A stretch of 64,000 nucleotides of DNA from Mycteria americana (GCF_035582795.1 NC_134373.1:41709173-41773172), one strand, 5' to 3'; positions 42,501-57,500 are shown, counted from the first letter of the stretch. Made by a program: numbers and translations. The notes: generated by a model not told the origin, from the letters alone.

Positions 42501-45500
42501 CACTTCCCTGGGCAGCCTGTTCCAATGCTATCCAGCATCTTGCAGGATCTGTCCTATGGTTTCCACAGTTACTGATCTGATTGTCTCTCAATAGTTGCAA
42601 TATTGGATGACCCAGCTAAATCTCAAATGATGTAGTCAATGTGTAATTCATCAGTTCTCTATAGACAATTTACAGTCTGCCTATTTTTTAGAAAGCTGAA
42701 ACTCAAAGGGCAGTTTATGGGTATTGGCACATAAACAAGTAGCTGTGGGACTTGCTAGGTTGCAAACTTCCCCTTCTGTGAAAAAGGGGAAGACGATCTT
42801 TCATTTGCCATGGAGTAAATAGTTCAGGTTTTGTATTTGTAGTGTGAATTGATTTCAACTAGAAAACCTGTAATTACTCGGCATTTTACCTCAACTTTGT
42901 AAACGCATGTATACAACCTTACTGTGTGCAGAATCAAGGTGGAAAAAGTGTTTTAGAGCCAAGTCTTGAGTTCCTTGTTCTGACAGACTTCCACTGGGTT
43001 GATACGGAATCTGAGCAGAAGCAGCATGGGGGGAAATGGCTGAAAAGTTATTTTTCAGCTTAATCGTAAAAGTTGGGTTTTGTCTTTGCTTTTTGTGGCT
43101 TTGTCTACGCTTTAGAAAAGGTTTCTTCTGAGTGTACTTGTATGATTCTCACTTGCAGCAGCATTATGTAACTTTTTCCTATTTATGCCTCACAGATTTT
43201 GCTTTTGACTTGAAATTTGTTTAATCTTTCAATAGAATCGAAAGAATGATGAAGCGTCTTATGAGAAGATGTTGAAATTAAGAAGAGAGTTTAGCAGAGC
43301 CATAACAATTTTGGAGATGATTAAGAGAAGAGAGAAAACAAAACGCGAGCTATTGCATTTAACATTAGAAGTTGTTGAGAAAAGGTAAAATTGCAAATTA
43401 TATCTGTAAGAAGTCATTTATAACATCGAGGTTTTAATTTTCATCAAATAGGTTTGAAAATAGCTCCTGTAATTTATTTCTACATGGATGCTAGTCTTCT
43501 GCACACATGCATGGCCGAAGGCGTACATAGCACTGTAAACTTCAGGAGCTGAACTAGAAGGGTTTTATGCAGACTGTTTGCCTGTTTTGTCTTTCAAACA
43601 TTTACCAGTGGAAATGCAGTATTATATTTTTAATTGTGTTTTTTAAGGTACCATTTGGGTGATTATGGAGGTGAAATCCTCAATGAAGTGAAGCTTAATA
43701 GACCTGAAAAAGAGATGAGCACAACTCAATCCACTCTTCATAACGGAAATCATCACAAAGTTCAAGAATGTAAAGTTAAGGTAAGCTTTCTTCTGCTGCG
43801 AGTCTCTTGTTACCGGTAACATCATTCTTTCGGATATACCCTGCAGATGTTTGCATTGGAAAACTGAAGTAGGAGGCTGCCATACTTGAAGGTAGGAGAC
43901 CAGGAGACTGCTATGCTTGCTTCCAGTTTAATGTTCATTGTCTTTCACCCCTAAGTTTTAAAACGATTGGCTGGCATTGCTGTTTGTTTCTTTAGACAAC
44001 AGCATTGTAGTAGTCTTAATTTTCCTTCTCAGTTCTGTCTCTTTCCTTGTAAGGTGATGTGAACGTGAACGTGTTAAGTGGACATCAGGAGCTCCATGGG
44101 ATTGCAAAGCATAATGAATTATTTTTCCTTCTCCTTTTGAAGGGAGACTGGAGTGCTGCATTTTTCTGCTAGGGTTGTCCATGAGTACTGACTGGCCCTC
44201 AGTGCAAAGATAGTCCTGAAAATACAAGATTTTACTGAATTACAGCCAGAAGGCCAAAGGATTCTAGAAACTATTCTGAACTGGTTAAGTGATCTTTGAT
44301 TAGTAACATTTCCAGGCACAAGAATGCAACTGTTCTAGCTTGTTGACAGCTGAAAAAAGTTGCAAGTAACTAATGTTTTAAAAAACACTTACTGGAATTT
44401 GTAGCAGTCTGTTATTACTGAGGCCTGTACACTTCTCTAATACTGAGTAGGCATTTTTATAGCTGCCACTGCTTGGCCCTCAGTATTAGGTGAGTAGCAA
44501 ACATAGGAAGGTGGAAGAAAGAGTGGCTAAATTTGGGAACCTTTAGTTTCTGCAAAGGGATGGAAGGCTGCTCTGAGAGAATGCGTGCAGAAGGATGTAA
44601 GGCTTGAGTTGCTGTGTGTCACACACTAGTTATTTTGTCTTTCTAAAACTGGCAAAGTTGTGGAATGCCATACTTAACGCTACTCTGACAAAGTCTTCCT
44701 TTACATTTTTTTTAATATGTACAGAAACCCAGTGGATCTCATTTTATTTTTATAATTGACCCTTGTTAGTAACATCTGGAGAAGTAGTAATGTAAGAATA
44801 ATCCATAGCTAGAAATGCTAAACTGTAATGGTTTTCTTGTATCATGAAGAAACTTATTCCACTCAAAAAAAAAAAAAAAAGGGCGGGGGGGGAATACATC
44901 AAAGGGAACTCTATCTTCTGCTGCTGTTCAGATCCAGTACCGAATCAGATCGTAATGTTTTGTATACTCATTGCGATCCTCCTATGAGGACAGTCTTTAC
45001 ATCTGTGCAGAAGAGAACTAAAAGGCTTTTTTCTGGAGGATCCTAGTTAACCACGACCATGGCTGTATTTGTTGGTTCTGGTGATGTGCGGTTCCAGTAG
45101 AATTAAATGAAAAATAGCAGTATAGTCATAAGCAGCTTACATTACAAGCAGCAGTACTGATAAATGTATCCATCTTGGGTTAATGTTTTTAAAATGACTA
45201 CTTAAGAATAAGGTTTGGGGGGGTTTTTTTGCAGTTAATATGGGCATTAATTGCAAAATTAACTGCTTCCAATCTTAACATAATTATATTATTACAAATG
45301 GTTGCTCTGCTTTGTCTTGTTTCTACTTCTTCATATAATGTTTCCTTTAATTGTTACTTAAGCCTTAAGTATCTTTTGTCCTTCTTAGGAGCTATCTTTG
45401 CTTTAAAACATAAATACTAGATGGTCATGTTTTTGAAACAAACCAAACCCAAAAACCAAGTTTGTGCTGCAAGCCATTTTAAATGTCATGATTAGAGTTA

Positions 45501-48500
45501 AGCTCACTGAACTGAGCACAGTGTGGAAAAAGGATAAGACCCGATGTCCCCCTGTTAATGTGACAGGAACCAAAAATGCACCCGACTTCGAATTCAGAGG
45601 TGTTTTTGGGGAAAGAACCGGCAATGCTGGGGTGGAGGCGCGAGGCTGGAAGACCTCGGAGGTTGTGCTTAGCGCCCGTGCCACCTAGTGGCCACCGCAG
45701 CTCGCGCGTTGGGTCCCTCGCCGGGCTCTCCACGGGGGTCTGGTTACGCCTCCTCTTCCTCATCTCCCCGTGTGAAGCTGAGCTCCGGGCCTGGAGTTGG
45801 TTTCAGACGGTTATTGATAAGTGGTAATTTGGGGTAAAGTGAAACGCTCCTTCCAAACTGCGCTGGCTTTTACTTGCAATTGAGGATTTTGCAAGTGAAG
45901 TAATCTTCCTTTTAATTTAAAAGCTTTGAAGTTTAATAGCATTTGTGTTCAAGTGAACAGTTTAATATTGATGGCATTGCTTACCACAGAGGGTTTATGA
46001 TAGCAAAATCTTAAATAGCAAAACTGAATAACATTACGTCTTTTCAAAAATATAAACTATCTGAGAAACATGAAACAAATTAGATGGCTTCTTTTGGACA
46101 TATCTGCGCAGTTCAGAAAATTGAAAGTGCTCGCCATAGAAAACGGAGATTTCAGAAAATAATTGGAATAGGATTTCCAATTACAATACACTGAGTATAC
46201 TGCAAAGCAAGGAACCTCTTAGCTAGTCATATGGCTTGAAAGCTTTCAGTTTGTTTATTAATAAATATCTGTAAAGACGATCAGAGGTAAAGTTCTGGGG
46301 TTTTTAATGTTTGGATAAATTCTGCATTATGTGCCTGAAATAGTCTGTAGATGCTGCGTGTTGAGAGGCTTTGGAAGATAAGCAGTCATATCTTTAAGGC
46401 ATGAGGAAAGGTTAATTACTCTATTTTTTTCATATTTTTTTGTTTTTCACAAACAGCATCCTCATCATTCATCTCTAAAGGAGGAGGTGTCAGATGTTGT
46501 ACGTCAAAAGAAGAAGTATCTGAAGAAACCTAAAATAGAGTGTGTAGTAACTCCTCAACAGCCCTCTGCTGAGCCCTTGCCTGTTATCAACAAGAGTGAT
46601 ATTAAACAGTATGACTTCCACAGTTCAGATGAAGATGAGTTCCCGCAGGTAATACTCTGTTACAACATCTCAGTGTACAGAAGGTAGGAATTTCAGTTGC
46701 CTGTAATTTGGCCAGTCTAGCTTGAAATGGAGAATAACTCTGGACAGTTGATATATCGAAAAGATACTTGCATAAGCTATGTGTTTGGTTTTGTCTTCTA
46801 AGCTATGCTTCAGAGAAGCTTGCATTTAATATATAAATGTGGCAGTTCATATTCTATAAATATAAACTTGTAAAATAAATAAATAAAATTATATTATGTA
46901 AACGTGGCAGTTGGAAGAATGACTTTGCTTTCTGGTCTAGGTACCCTCACCAGTATCAGAAGCAGAAGAAGAAAATGATCCTGATGGACCTTGTGCTTTC
47001 AGGAGAAGAGCAGGATGCCAGTATTATGCTGTAAGACTACCTGCTGTTGGATTTAGAGTGGTGGCTTTTGTTATGCTGGGTTGTTGAGTTGTTTTTTTTT
47101 TTTTTTTTTTTTTTTAATTTAGATTGGCATAGTGCTAATGTAATAGTTCTTCTGTTCCCACTGTCACCACCAAAGCTTTGATGATTTAGTGAATCCAAAG
47201 ACAATCGTTTTCAGTCTTCACGAGAGTTATTCTCATTGTACTGTTCCTCTGTGATTATCTGAAGGTAATACAATGTGTTGCCTGCAGACCAATTCAGCCA
47301 CTGTTAAGAAGGGAGAGATTTTTTTTTTTGTCCCCCTCAGTTTTCTTAACGTGTCCTTTCTTCCCAGCTTGCAGAGCTTGTTAGAGTTAGGTACTGGTTG
47401 TCCCAGTTCTCAGACCTGCTGAGGGATCCTACTGGGGCATTGAGTAGAGTCTGCTATTGAAGCAGAGAGGTTTAATCTGTTGAGAATTTTTTCATGTAGT
47501 TAAGTAAAAATTTTCTTTTGAAATCAGTGCAAACTGTAGATACATTGAAAAACATTAGGTTGCAGTTGCAAGAATGTGCAGACGACAGAGACGAATTGTA
47601 GATGTCCTGTCACTGTCTCAGAACCACGGACGGTGAAATTTTTTTACCAAGCATGTGCTTATGGATGGGGAGCTTTAGGCTGCAGAGGACCAAGAAAGGC
47701 AACACAACACTATAATGGGTCTGGTTTTTCTTTGCTTGCTTCCCAGGGGAAGAATGAAGTTACATGAGAAAATAATGGTGTAATTGTGTAGCCTCTAAAG
47801 CCACTTACAGAGAAGTCATTTAGTCACTAGGTAGGCTGTTTCAGAAGCCCAAACATCCCCTAGAATACTCAAATTTATAGCGTGGGCATCTCCCACAAGT
47901 TGTACTGGAAGCTCTTTGCAGAGGTCACATGTGTGCTGGCACCTGCTCCTGTGCCTGCTTTGCGGTGTCCTGCTGTGTTGTAATCATTTCCAGAATACCA
48001 CGGACAACTCGATCTTTTCAAGAATATGTCATTATTTTTAACTACTCTTCTCTTTAAGATATACTTGTCTCTTTGCCACCCATTTGTTGTGTGGCCTCTT
48101 AACTAACTTGTTCTTTCAGTTTGGGTGAGGTTTTTTTACCTGTTGATTGCTAATCTAGTCACCTTTTCTGCTTAGCTCCAGAGGGTTAGCTAAAGCTTCT
48201 CTCTTGCTTAGAATTTATCCTACTTTTTTTTTGTTTTCCCTTAACCGGTGAGTTAACTCCTTTGCCAAAAGAAGTTGAGATGATGGAAAACTTGTATTTT
48301 CATTCTTTTCTGTTACTTTTGTGTTGCTGTTTAGAAGCAGGTTACTTAACAACCTTAATGTTAGCCTTTTAAGTTTTTTTAACTCCTGAAGCCATTTGAG
48401 TTTTGGTTAACTCTTAACATAAATTGATTTAATCTACAGCACTACTGTTGCTGTAGGTTTAACCTGATCACAAAAATTGATTATTTTAATAAATATTTGT

Positions 48501-51500
48501 TAACCTGTCACATAAGACATTTCGGAGAGTACACAGCATTTCTGCTTGTAAAGATTATGCAGTTTTGAGTTCCTAATAATAATAAAGATATTCTGGGAGT
48601 AATAAAAATGCCCTAAGGTAAGCCGATATGGAAAATACACTGCAAAGGTCCGGTAATTGAATGCTGTGTATTGGAACAAAGGCCATTCAGATCAGCGTCT
48701 ATTACCTTTGGCAGTATGTGCTTCATGAGTAAAACTAAACTGCAAGTTTAGGAACCCCTTTTGAAATTACCTACACACTTAGGTTGCAAGCTATCTGAGT
48801 TGGGAATTGCTGTCACTTTGTACAGCTGGTGATTCAGCGGGATCTTTGATAAATGAACGTTCCTTCTTGGTATTTCCTTTGTCACAATAAGTAGTAAAAG
48901 TATTCTGCTGTAGCATGATACTTAGCACTGGAGTTGTGCATATAGTTTTGAGGTATTTCTATCAATTATTATTCATAACCTCATTTTTACAGCCAAAAGC
49001 TTTTATGCTACTGACCCTTACTAGGAGGGTTAGACAAATTCATGAGAAGGGCAGGCCCTCAACTGATTACAAAACATAGTCAAGGTGCAGCCTTGCCTGC
49101 AGGAACTCCTTCGGCTTCTAAGCGCCTGAAGCTCAGAGGCTGTAACAAGAAAATAATTGCTCCCTATGTTGTGCATCTTGTGATGAATCACCAAAAGAGC
49201 CATTATCAGACAGAAGGTACTGGGCCAGATGGACCTGTGTCTGAGTAGGACAGTTTTACGTGCTTCTTGGTAGAATGAATTAATTCTGGTTTGTTCTACA
49301 TTTTGGTTCTGGCGTCTAATTTTATGACTAATCAAGGAAAGAGGATTTTCTGCTTCATGAATTCATGTATTTTTTTTAAAAAAAATCTTCCAAGTTCTCT
49401 TATGGTCTGAGCATATTAATCAAGTGATAGTTCTGTGGGCATTTTCAGTACTGTAGCCTGTGCATGATAATCATTTAGTAGTAACCTAATCAAAGTATAC
49501 ACTCTAAATGAGTGCAAAATTGCCTTTTCTTTTTTTTTACAGCCTCGTTTGGACCAAACTAATTCTTCATATGAAAACTCAGAATTGGCAGAATTGGACA
49601 AACTGAGGTTCAGGCATTGCCTTACAACCCTTACAATTCCAAGGAGATGTATAGGATTTGCAAGAAGACGAATTGGCAGGGGTGGAAGGTACAGTTGCAT
49701 TATTTTTACTCTTCATTCCCTTTCAAAGGATAAAAGTATTAGAAAGAGATAGTTAAACTAACGTCCTTTTTTTCATCCTCTTTAATCAGGGTTATAATGG
49801 ACCGAATATCCACAGAACATGATCCTGTCTTGAGACAGATTGACCCGGAAATGCTGAACAGTTTTTCAAGCTCTTCCCAGACTTTAGACTTTTCTTCTAA
49901 TTTTTCACGGACCAATGCTTCCAGTAAACGTTGTGAAAACAGACTGTCCCTTTCTGAAATACTAAGCAATATCAGATCATGTCGACTGCAGTGTTTTCAG
50001 CCAAGGCTACTAAATCTACAGGACAGTGATAGCGAAGAATGTACCTCATGGAAACCAGGGCAGACTGTGAATAATAAAAGAGTTTCTGCAGCGTCTGTAG
50101 CTTTATTGAACACCAGCAAGAATGGCATATCAGGTAGGCAAGGATTAGAATTCTTCTGGAACTTAAAATATTGAATTCCAGTGTTTTTCTTTGTGACTGG
50201 ACTGATAACATTTCAGCAGTGACGTGTACCTAAATCAAAGATGCAAGCTAATTATTTTGTATTTCTTAGCATATACAGAAACTTTCCACAAACAGTCCTC
50301 TTCCTCCTGCTGTTGTTTCAGTTTCAAGAGAATCTTGATAAAGTGCTGGACTTCAACATGTGTTATCTAGAGGAGGGATTCTGCTCGTATTTAAGAATCG
50401 CTTAGGTGTGATTGGGTCTTAAAGACTTTAATTGGTCTAACGTTGTTTAAGGAGGGAGGAATGCTCTTTATAAATGCAAAAGAAAAGCAGTTGGTTTCTT
50501 GGAGGGGGGGTGTCTTTTTTTGGTTTTGGAGTTTTTCTTTTTAAATCTTGCCAAAACATCTCAGAAAACCAGTAGTAAGTTAGTAAGCATACTGAGCAGG
50601 CATGAAAAAGTCTGAAAAACATGCTTTCTGTTGATACCTGTCATAGTAAAAATTTTGCCACTGGAAGCATCCAATGATGCACCTTCTCTGCTGATTTTTC
50701 AGAAAATTGTCAGCCATTGATTAAGTGTGATAGGAGATTATTGCCTTTTCCTGTAAATGTCATCTCTAACTCTCACAGCCAGTGCAGCCATCTCTTACTG
50801 TTCAGCTTTATGACCTGATAGCTCCAGATGAGCAAGACAGCCATTCACATATAAACAGTTTTACTTTAAAAAAAAGTTTCTTGTAGTATCTTCACCAGAG
50901 TATAAGATATATGCAACAATTCCGATCTTTGTAGACCGTTTGTTAGCGATTTGGGTATAGAAGTGCTAAAGTTGCAATAAAAGCCACCAAAAGAAAAAAT
51001 TGCTTTAAGCCAACGTTAGCAGTGTTTACGTCACTCGCTTCATGTGTTAGAAGTTGTAATTGCTTAAGTTTTAACATTGTTGCTTCTTTATAATCCTAAA
51101 AGGATGTATGATTCTTTAAAAAGCTGAACAATGGGAGATACACCAAAAGAGGTCTACTACCAAGCATCACATCAACAAGCACCTGAGTATTTTCCCACTC
51201 TATTGTGTATATACCGAATTAGGGATTGTAAGACAGGATAATTAGATAATAGCCTGATTTGAAATTCCATAATTAACTTTATGTGGATGTGGAATGGTCT
51301 GTCTCTTTTAAAGTCAGTTGCAGGATTGGGTATTTAATCTTCAATAACTTACCTTTAGAATTCATGTGTAGAAATCAAAGGTCTTGAAGAGAAGCAGTTT
51401 TCTCTGTTATGGTTTTAAAAGACTGAGCATTAGCTTATTAAGTACCATCAGTGTAGTACTGACATAAGCACAGAATATTTACTTTCATAACTTTTCAGTA

Positions 51501-54500
51501 TAGTCATTGCAACCTTTATATTCTCTTTCATGAAAAGATTTGCACAAGAATATTTTTCTGCTGTATGAAGAGAACAGACATAATGTGCTATGGTCATATT
51601 TTGTATAACTTTTTTTTTGTAAGGAACTGGAAGGGCTGGAGAGTTGCACCTGTAGCAGAAAGGGACAGTTTTGTGTGATGGGATTATTGATAAGCATCAA
51701 GAGATGTCTTGTTAAAGCAAATGCAGAAAATAGAAAGGAATACTGTTTGTCAGAGTTAAGGATGCGAAACATGGACCATAAGCTGTGAGGAACAACGAAG
51801 AATTTGCTGGTAGCTCTTTATATAACAAGAGCAAGTAATACTGCAAGATTTCTGTTTGCATGAATAAACTATGATGACACCAAGGTAAGGAAAGTTGCTT
51901 AAAAAGATACAGGTTAAGTTGATTATTTCTTCATAGAATTTTTCATGATAATATAATAAATATCAAATGATTATTTAATAATTAGCTAGATGTAAAACTT
52001 TGAGGCTTTAAATTCTGCTCTGGGGAGACTTTTCTTTTTCTCCCCCTGAGGGTGGAGTCTACCTAAAAAACTAGGAGAATATTTTGGGATGGAAGCTGAT
52101 ATATCTGATTTTAGTAGTACATGAAGAAATGAGTGAAGGAAAAAGGTTGAAGAGATTTGTGAAATCTCCATACCTGGCTTTAGTATAAATGAAGATTGCA
52201 GCAGTGGAAGAGCATTCCTGTAGCTAGAGGAAAGATGGCACATAATAAGAAAACAAAAATGAGAACAGCATTTAAGCAGTATATTCAGGGAAAGGGGGGG
52301 CTGTGTCTTGGTAGGGAACTGTGTATACATAAGGAAAAAAAAGTCAGCCCTTCCCAATTCAGGTAATACCATCAACAAGAATAAAAAAAACCAAATTGTT
52401 GGTGCTACGTGGCAAATTAATGACAGACCTGATACACACAGGTGGACTAGCACTCATGTACTTCCGGATTTGTACTGTTAGGGAAAGAGAACTAAAGAAA
52501 GGGATAGAGAAATATGCATTGCAGTGATGGGAGAGACTACAGAGAAACATCTAAAAAAATGCATAAAAACAAATCTGATGGATCTAAGCTACTTTGTAGA
52601 GGAATAGTAATTAACTTCTGTTACATAATCTTAGAAATCATCTGAAGAATACATTTAGATTAGAATAGAGAACACTCAGTGGTTGAAGTACATTATGCAA
52701 GGAAACTTAGGGTTATGGAAGACCTTTTTCTTTCCAGATTCAAATTAGAAAACAGATCCTGTAATTCTGGTAAAGGATCAGATGCAATAGACAACAGAAT
52801 TCTTCACAAATAACTGAGCCAGCAAGAGGCACTGCTGTTAGATTTTTCTCCTTAGTAAATAGTAAATTTTTGAAGGGCTGGTCAAAATCTGGTTGTGCAC
52901 AGGTACTATCACTGCATTTATTAAAGTAATTCTGTTTGGGAGATGATTGTTGAAATCAGTTGACTTTATAGCACACTTACCTGTAAGCATAAAGCTGCCT
53001 CTAGAGGCAACAGTGACAGTAGTTAAACTAATTGTTTTTGTTTTTTCTTTTAGTTTAGAGAAGACTTGGAGTTGCTTGCTTTGGTTTTCAGTGCACAAGA
53101 ATATTTAAAGTTACCTCTGCATTCTATTTTTCACTTGTATTAATAAAGCAACTCTTCCTCTGGTATTTCCTCAAATGCTAGGCATTGTACAAACAGAAAG
53201 AAAGGCTTATTTTAAAAATGTGTGACTAGTCTTTTCTTGAAAGTGCCTAATCAGTGCATGAATAAAGAACTGCTGTTTCAAGCTAAATTATTTTCTTGCT
53301 CATGTTATAAGAACTGCAAATGGGAAAACTGAATTTGAGGAACTTTAAGAGACAAGGTCACTGAAACAATCGGATCCCTTTGGTCAGTTGTGTAAACTTG
53401 TTGTAGTCTTACACACTACCTCTGGAAAAGTAAGCTGGTCTGTTTGCCAGAGACTCCTCCAGAAGAATTCTCTGTTTAATCTAAAATGTGATCAACTGAT
53501 GAGCTAGGGATACAACTGATTGCCAAGAGAGATGATAGAGGAAGGAAGTTACCAGGAATTTGTAGATGGTACTACTTACGATAGCTAAGCAATACTTAAC
53601 CTGCTTGCTGAATTCCTAGAGTGCAACTCAGCTCATTTTTGGGACTGAAGTAAGAAGTAGGCTTTAGGCAAAACCTTCAGCAATTGCACTACAGTCAGTA
53701 TGTTGCAGTTGGCTTCCAGTCTGCTTCAGCTGCCGGTTCCAATGACCTGCTCAAATAGTTATCTGTTTAGTTACCATGTCCCTAGATACAAAAGACAACT
53801 GCAGGTGATGGCATTCTCAGTTGAAGAGTTTTGCTTACAGAACAAACTTTTACCTTTTAGAGGGGTTACCACCCCCCTGCCCCAGCATTAAATACCATGT
53901 AGAAGTAATTAGATTAATGAAATACCACTTTTGGGGCAGCCTGAAGGATGATCTTTGATTAAAACCTTTAAATCCTAAGGGAAGTGATGTAATAATCCAA
54001 ATCAAAGCTGTCAAGGAGGAGAGGAGCCTGGAAGACTTAATTTCACATTGACTTTTTACGCTGTTCTGTTGTAGTATGTCAATACACTCAGGCTATGGTA
54101 AAATACAAAATAGTGATATTCAGCAGTGGAAGGTAAAATTCTGGTAGATAGAACCTTTTATAAGAAGTATAGGACACTTGCACTTAACTATGACCTTAAA
54201 GGCTATCTCAGGATGTCATAGAGGTTTGCTGGTTTTTTCTCTAGGGCCCTTCAGTTGTTTGATTTGGCAGAAGCAAATGATCCTAAATGTGCTAATGAAC
54301 ATCTGCTGTTTTATAACAAGGCTAACAGCTGAGCTGAGTCTGACCACTGAATAAATATCTAGTGATAGGTAGTGAACTGAGTGGAATTTAAACATGTAAA
54401 GGCAGAGTAAGCGATTTTTACATCACTACGGTAATCTTCCCTGTACCTTGTAACAGAGGGTTTCATGACTTCATGGTCTGTGTCGCACTGAGAAAGAAGG

Positions 54501-57500
54501 GAGATTGAAAACACATAATTGATATGTAGGCTAAATTAGACTATCCTCTGATGTAGAGGCTGCTTTCTATATTTTGTCTTTACAGTCCATAGAAGAATGC
54601 AACTTTGAGTCTAAATGAATACCCCTGTACTGCAGACAAATAATAGCTAATGATGGCTAAATGCAATTTAGGTATTTCTTTGTGCCATATAAGGTTGTTC
54701 TAAAACATTTTTTTATAAAACAAAAGACACGTTCTGGAATTTGTTACCTCAGAACTTAAAAATAGAAATACATATGTGTGTAATGTTCCATAATGCTGTT
54801 CTTGGCTCTGTTGCCTTTAGTAATGTAACACATTTTGGGAGACTGTTGTGAGGGAACTTAACAGGTTTAGCTGACTGAACTTTGAGTTAAGAGCTTGTAG
54901 TAATAGGTGAGAATCTTCAAGAGGAACAAAGTACAGCTAAATATGAAATAAACTTGATTTCAGAAGATGGTGGAAATGATAATAAAATCCCTAGAATCTA
55001 ATAGGAATAACTGTATAAGTCATTGGATTTTTAAGTGCCCTTCTAACGTGGTTGAAGCCTGTTTTAATAATGTAGCAGTAGAGAAAAAGTTTCAGTGCTA
55101 ATTTCTAAACAGTCACAGTCTTAATTTTGGTATTTATTCAGGATAGAATTTCAGGACAACTGCAAGTATTACAACTAGTAAATGAAAGAGCCAGACCCTG
55201 AAAGATAGATCACTTCATATTTTAATGCTAGCTCAGTGTCTCTTGATAAGATGATATTGCTGCAGAATCCAAGTGTTGGAGATGAATGACAGCTTCAGTC
55301 TTTGAAAAATATAGTTCAGAATGAACTGCTGAAATGTAGTTAATGGGAATCTTTGAAAAGTGAATTCTCTTTACTTCCTACTAGGAGAACTTAGTTCTCA
55401 GGTTAGCATCGACTGCACAAAACTCAGGTTTTAATGTGAAACACTTGACAGTATTTTCAATTTATCAAGTGTGCAATTTTCAGGGGGAGAATATTGAGAA
55501 CAGCTTTTCTAACTTCACCATTCCCTTCTCTTGTTGGGAGTATGATACTACTGGGGTTGCATTAGCCTGGTTCTCATAAATAAACAAAGGTATTATGTCA
55601 CTCTTAAACTCTTACTCCATTTAAAAAAAAATAATTGGTGGAGAAAATCCTGTTCAGGTGAAACTTAAGCATTTCCTTCAGGGAAAAAAGTGTGAAATAG
55701 GAAGGTCAAACTGGAATTGCTAAATAGAGTGCTTTGTAGTATTTACAAACATTTACCAAGTTATAGACCTGGAGATTAGCTTTGTCATTGTATGTTAGTT
55801 TATAGTCCTTTCAAGTGAGAATTGGTATAGAACTGTATACAGACTATTTAAATATATGAAATCTGGTTGTGCTGTTGAAGTAGGTGTTCTTGAATGCCAG
55901 GCATGTGCTTCCTTTACAGAGTCCACTCTGGTGTCAGAGAAAAGGGCAATAATAAGGAACTGTAGGAAGGAAAATTGTACAGGAATAAACTGACAATGTT
56001 TACTGGGAGAGAAGATACCCAGCTCAGTCCAGCGCACTTCTTTCTCAGCTGTGATCTTTAGGACATGCTTGTTTTCTGAAAACCAGCAGTTGAAACCATC
56101 TTTGGTGGCTTTCTCTCCAGTAGCTTTAAGCAAAAGCTTAAAGAAATTCTTTTGCTGGTTTTCCTTTTGTTATAAACTGATTCAATGCTAAAAGAACACA
56201 ACAAACAAATTCAGCTTGACCCCTCCTTTACATAAGAATATGTGAAGATCTTTGCAAGCATCTAACACAGTGTATGTTGTCTTCAACCACTTGTTACCCA
56301 ACACAGATGCACTCTTGCATTTCAGATGTATTTGTTTTGTGCAGGCCTATTTAACGCTAGGTTCGCTTTCTTTTCTGTAGTAACAGGGGGTATCACAGAG
56401 GAACAGTTTCAGACACATCAACAGCAACTAGTTCAAATGCAGAGGCAACAACTTGCTCAGCTTCAGCAGAAACAGCAATCTCAGCATTCCTCGCAACAGG
56501 CACATCCAAAAGCACAGGTAATGCACCTCAAACGTTGTCATATGCTGGTATCTTCCTTTTTGCTTACCGTGTTTTTTCATCTCTCTTATAAGCTACATGT
56601 TACACCTCAGTAAATATGTTAAATTTTAGAATGAATGTAGAATGGGTTTTGGTTAAGATGCTTTTCCAGTTTGCTGTATAGTGCCCAGAAGGTAACTTGT
56701 GCTGTGGCTAGTACAAGTACCTTGCTTTCATTTTTCTGTTTGGAATGAGATAATATTTTAAGTTTCAACATCAAAACCTGTTGTTTGTTTTTGGTTTTGT
56801 TTTTTTTTTTTTGTTACATATCATGGCTTCATTTTTAAAAGTTGAGTAAGAGACTTCATATTTTACTGTGTTAGTTTTGTCCACAGGGTCGGTCAATGTA
56901 GAAATACCCAGTGCTCTGTCGAATCATACTATTTTCAATGGTTTTATCCTCCTTTGTATAAATGCTCCAAAGAGACTTCTTTATTAAAACTACTTTGAGG
57001 TAATGTGTTCTGGTGTGAACAGATGTTCACTGGGTACTAAAAATTGGTAGCTTCTGAGAGGAAAAAGGTAGTTTTGTGTATGTAATTTGATTCCTTCCCC
57101 ATCCCCAGTGTTACTACTTCTGTCTTCTAAAAGAATCACATTTTTCCTCTGTAGGAAAGGGAAGAATGCAAGGGAAGAATGTATGTTTTTCTGTCAAGCT
57201 TAGTTTTCTGCTAGTTTCTTACCAAGAAAATATAAAAGCTGTTGTCTGTTACTAGGAAAACTTTTTTTACTTTGAGCATATATCTAGTTGCCAGTGCTGT
57301 TTGTCCCTTCCCCTCAGTGTTTTTCTCCTTTGATTAATCAAGGATTCTGTGTTGACGGTTACTGATTGCATTTTTTTGTAAGTGTAAAGACACGACGCCA
57401 GAATATTTAAACAAAAGGAATGAATTTTGGATTAAGACACTCTGAATGTCTATGGAAAGTCATTTTCTTAGTTAATATAAATTGAAGTTGCAGAATGATA

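Larger units (their letters stand above)
43781..46456 (+). other. EPC2 intron 6 (2.7 kb)
   Basis: Mostly AT-rich. It contains an A16 tract next to a G-rich run (44865-44892) and an isolated CpG-rich islet at 45540-45810 with a CTCF-type motif. Confidence 0.85.
47031..49542 (+). other. EPC2 intron 8 (2.5 kb)
   Basis: Contains a T24 tract (47092-47115) and an old plus-strand CR1-type 3' end (about 49022-49256). Nothing else recognised. A poly-T tract precedes the acceptor tttacag. Confidence 0.85.

Noticed and set aside
45464..45827. Possible small gene or retrocopy in the intron 6 CpG islet
   Set aside because: Frames on both strands are short and have no recognisable similarity. A regulatory islet is the more economical reading.
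51986..52453. 155-codon minus-strand open frame in intron 10, hydrophobic and Leu/Phe/Ser-rich
   Set aside because: No recognisable domain, no promoter or splice context, and the composition is what T/C-rich antisense intron DNA gives by chance.
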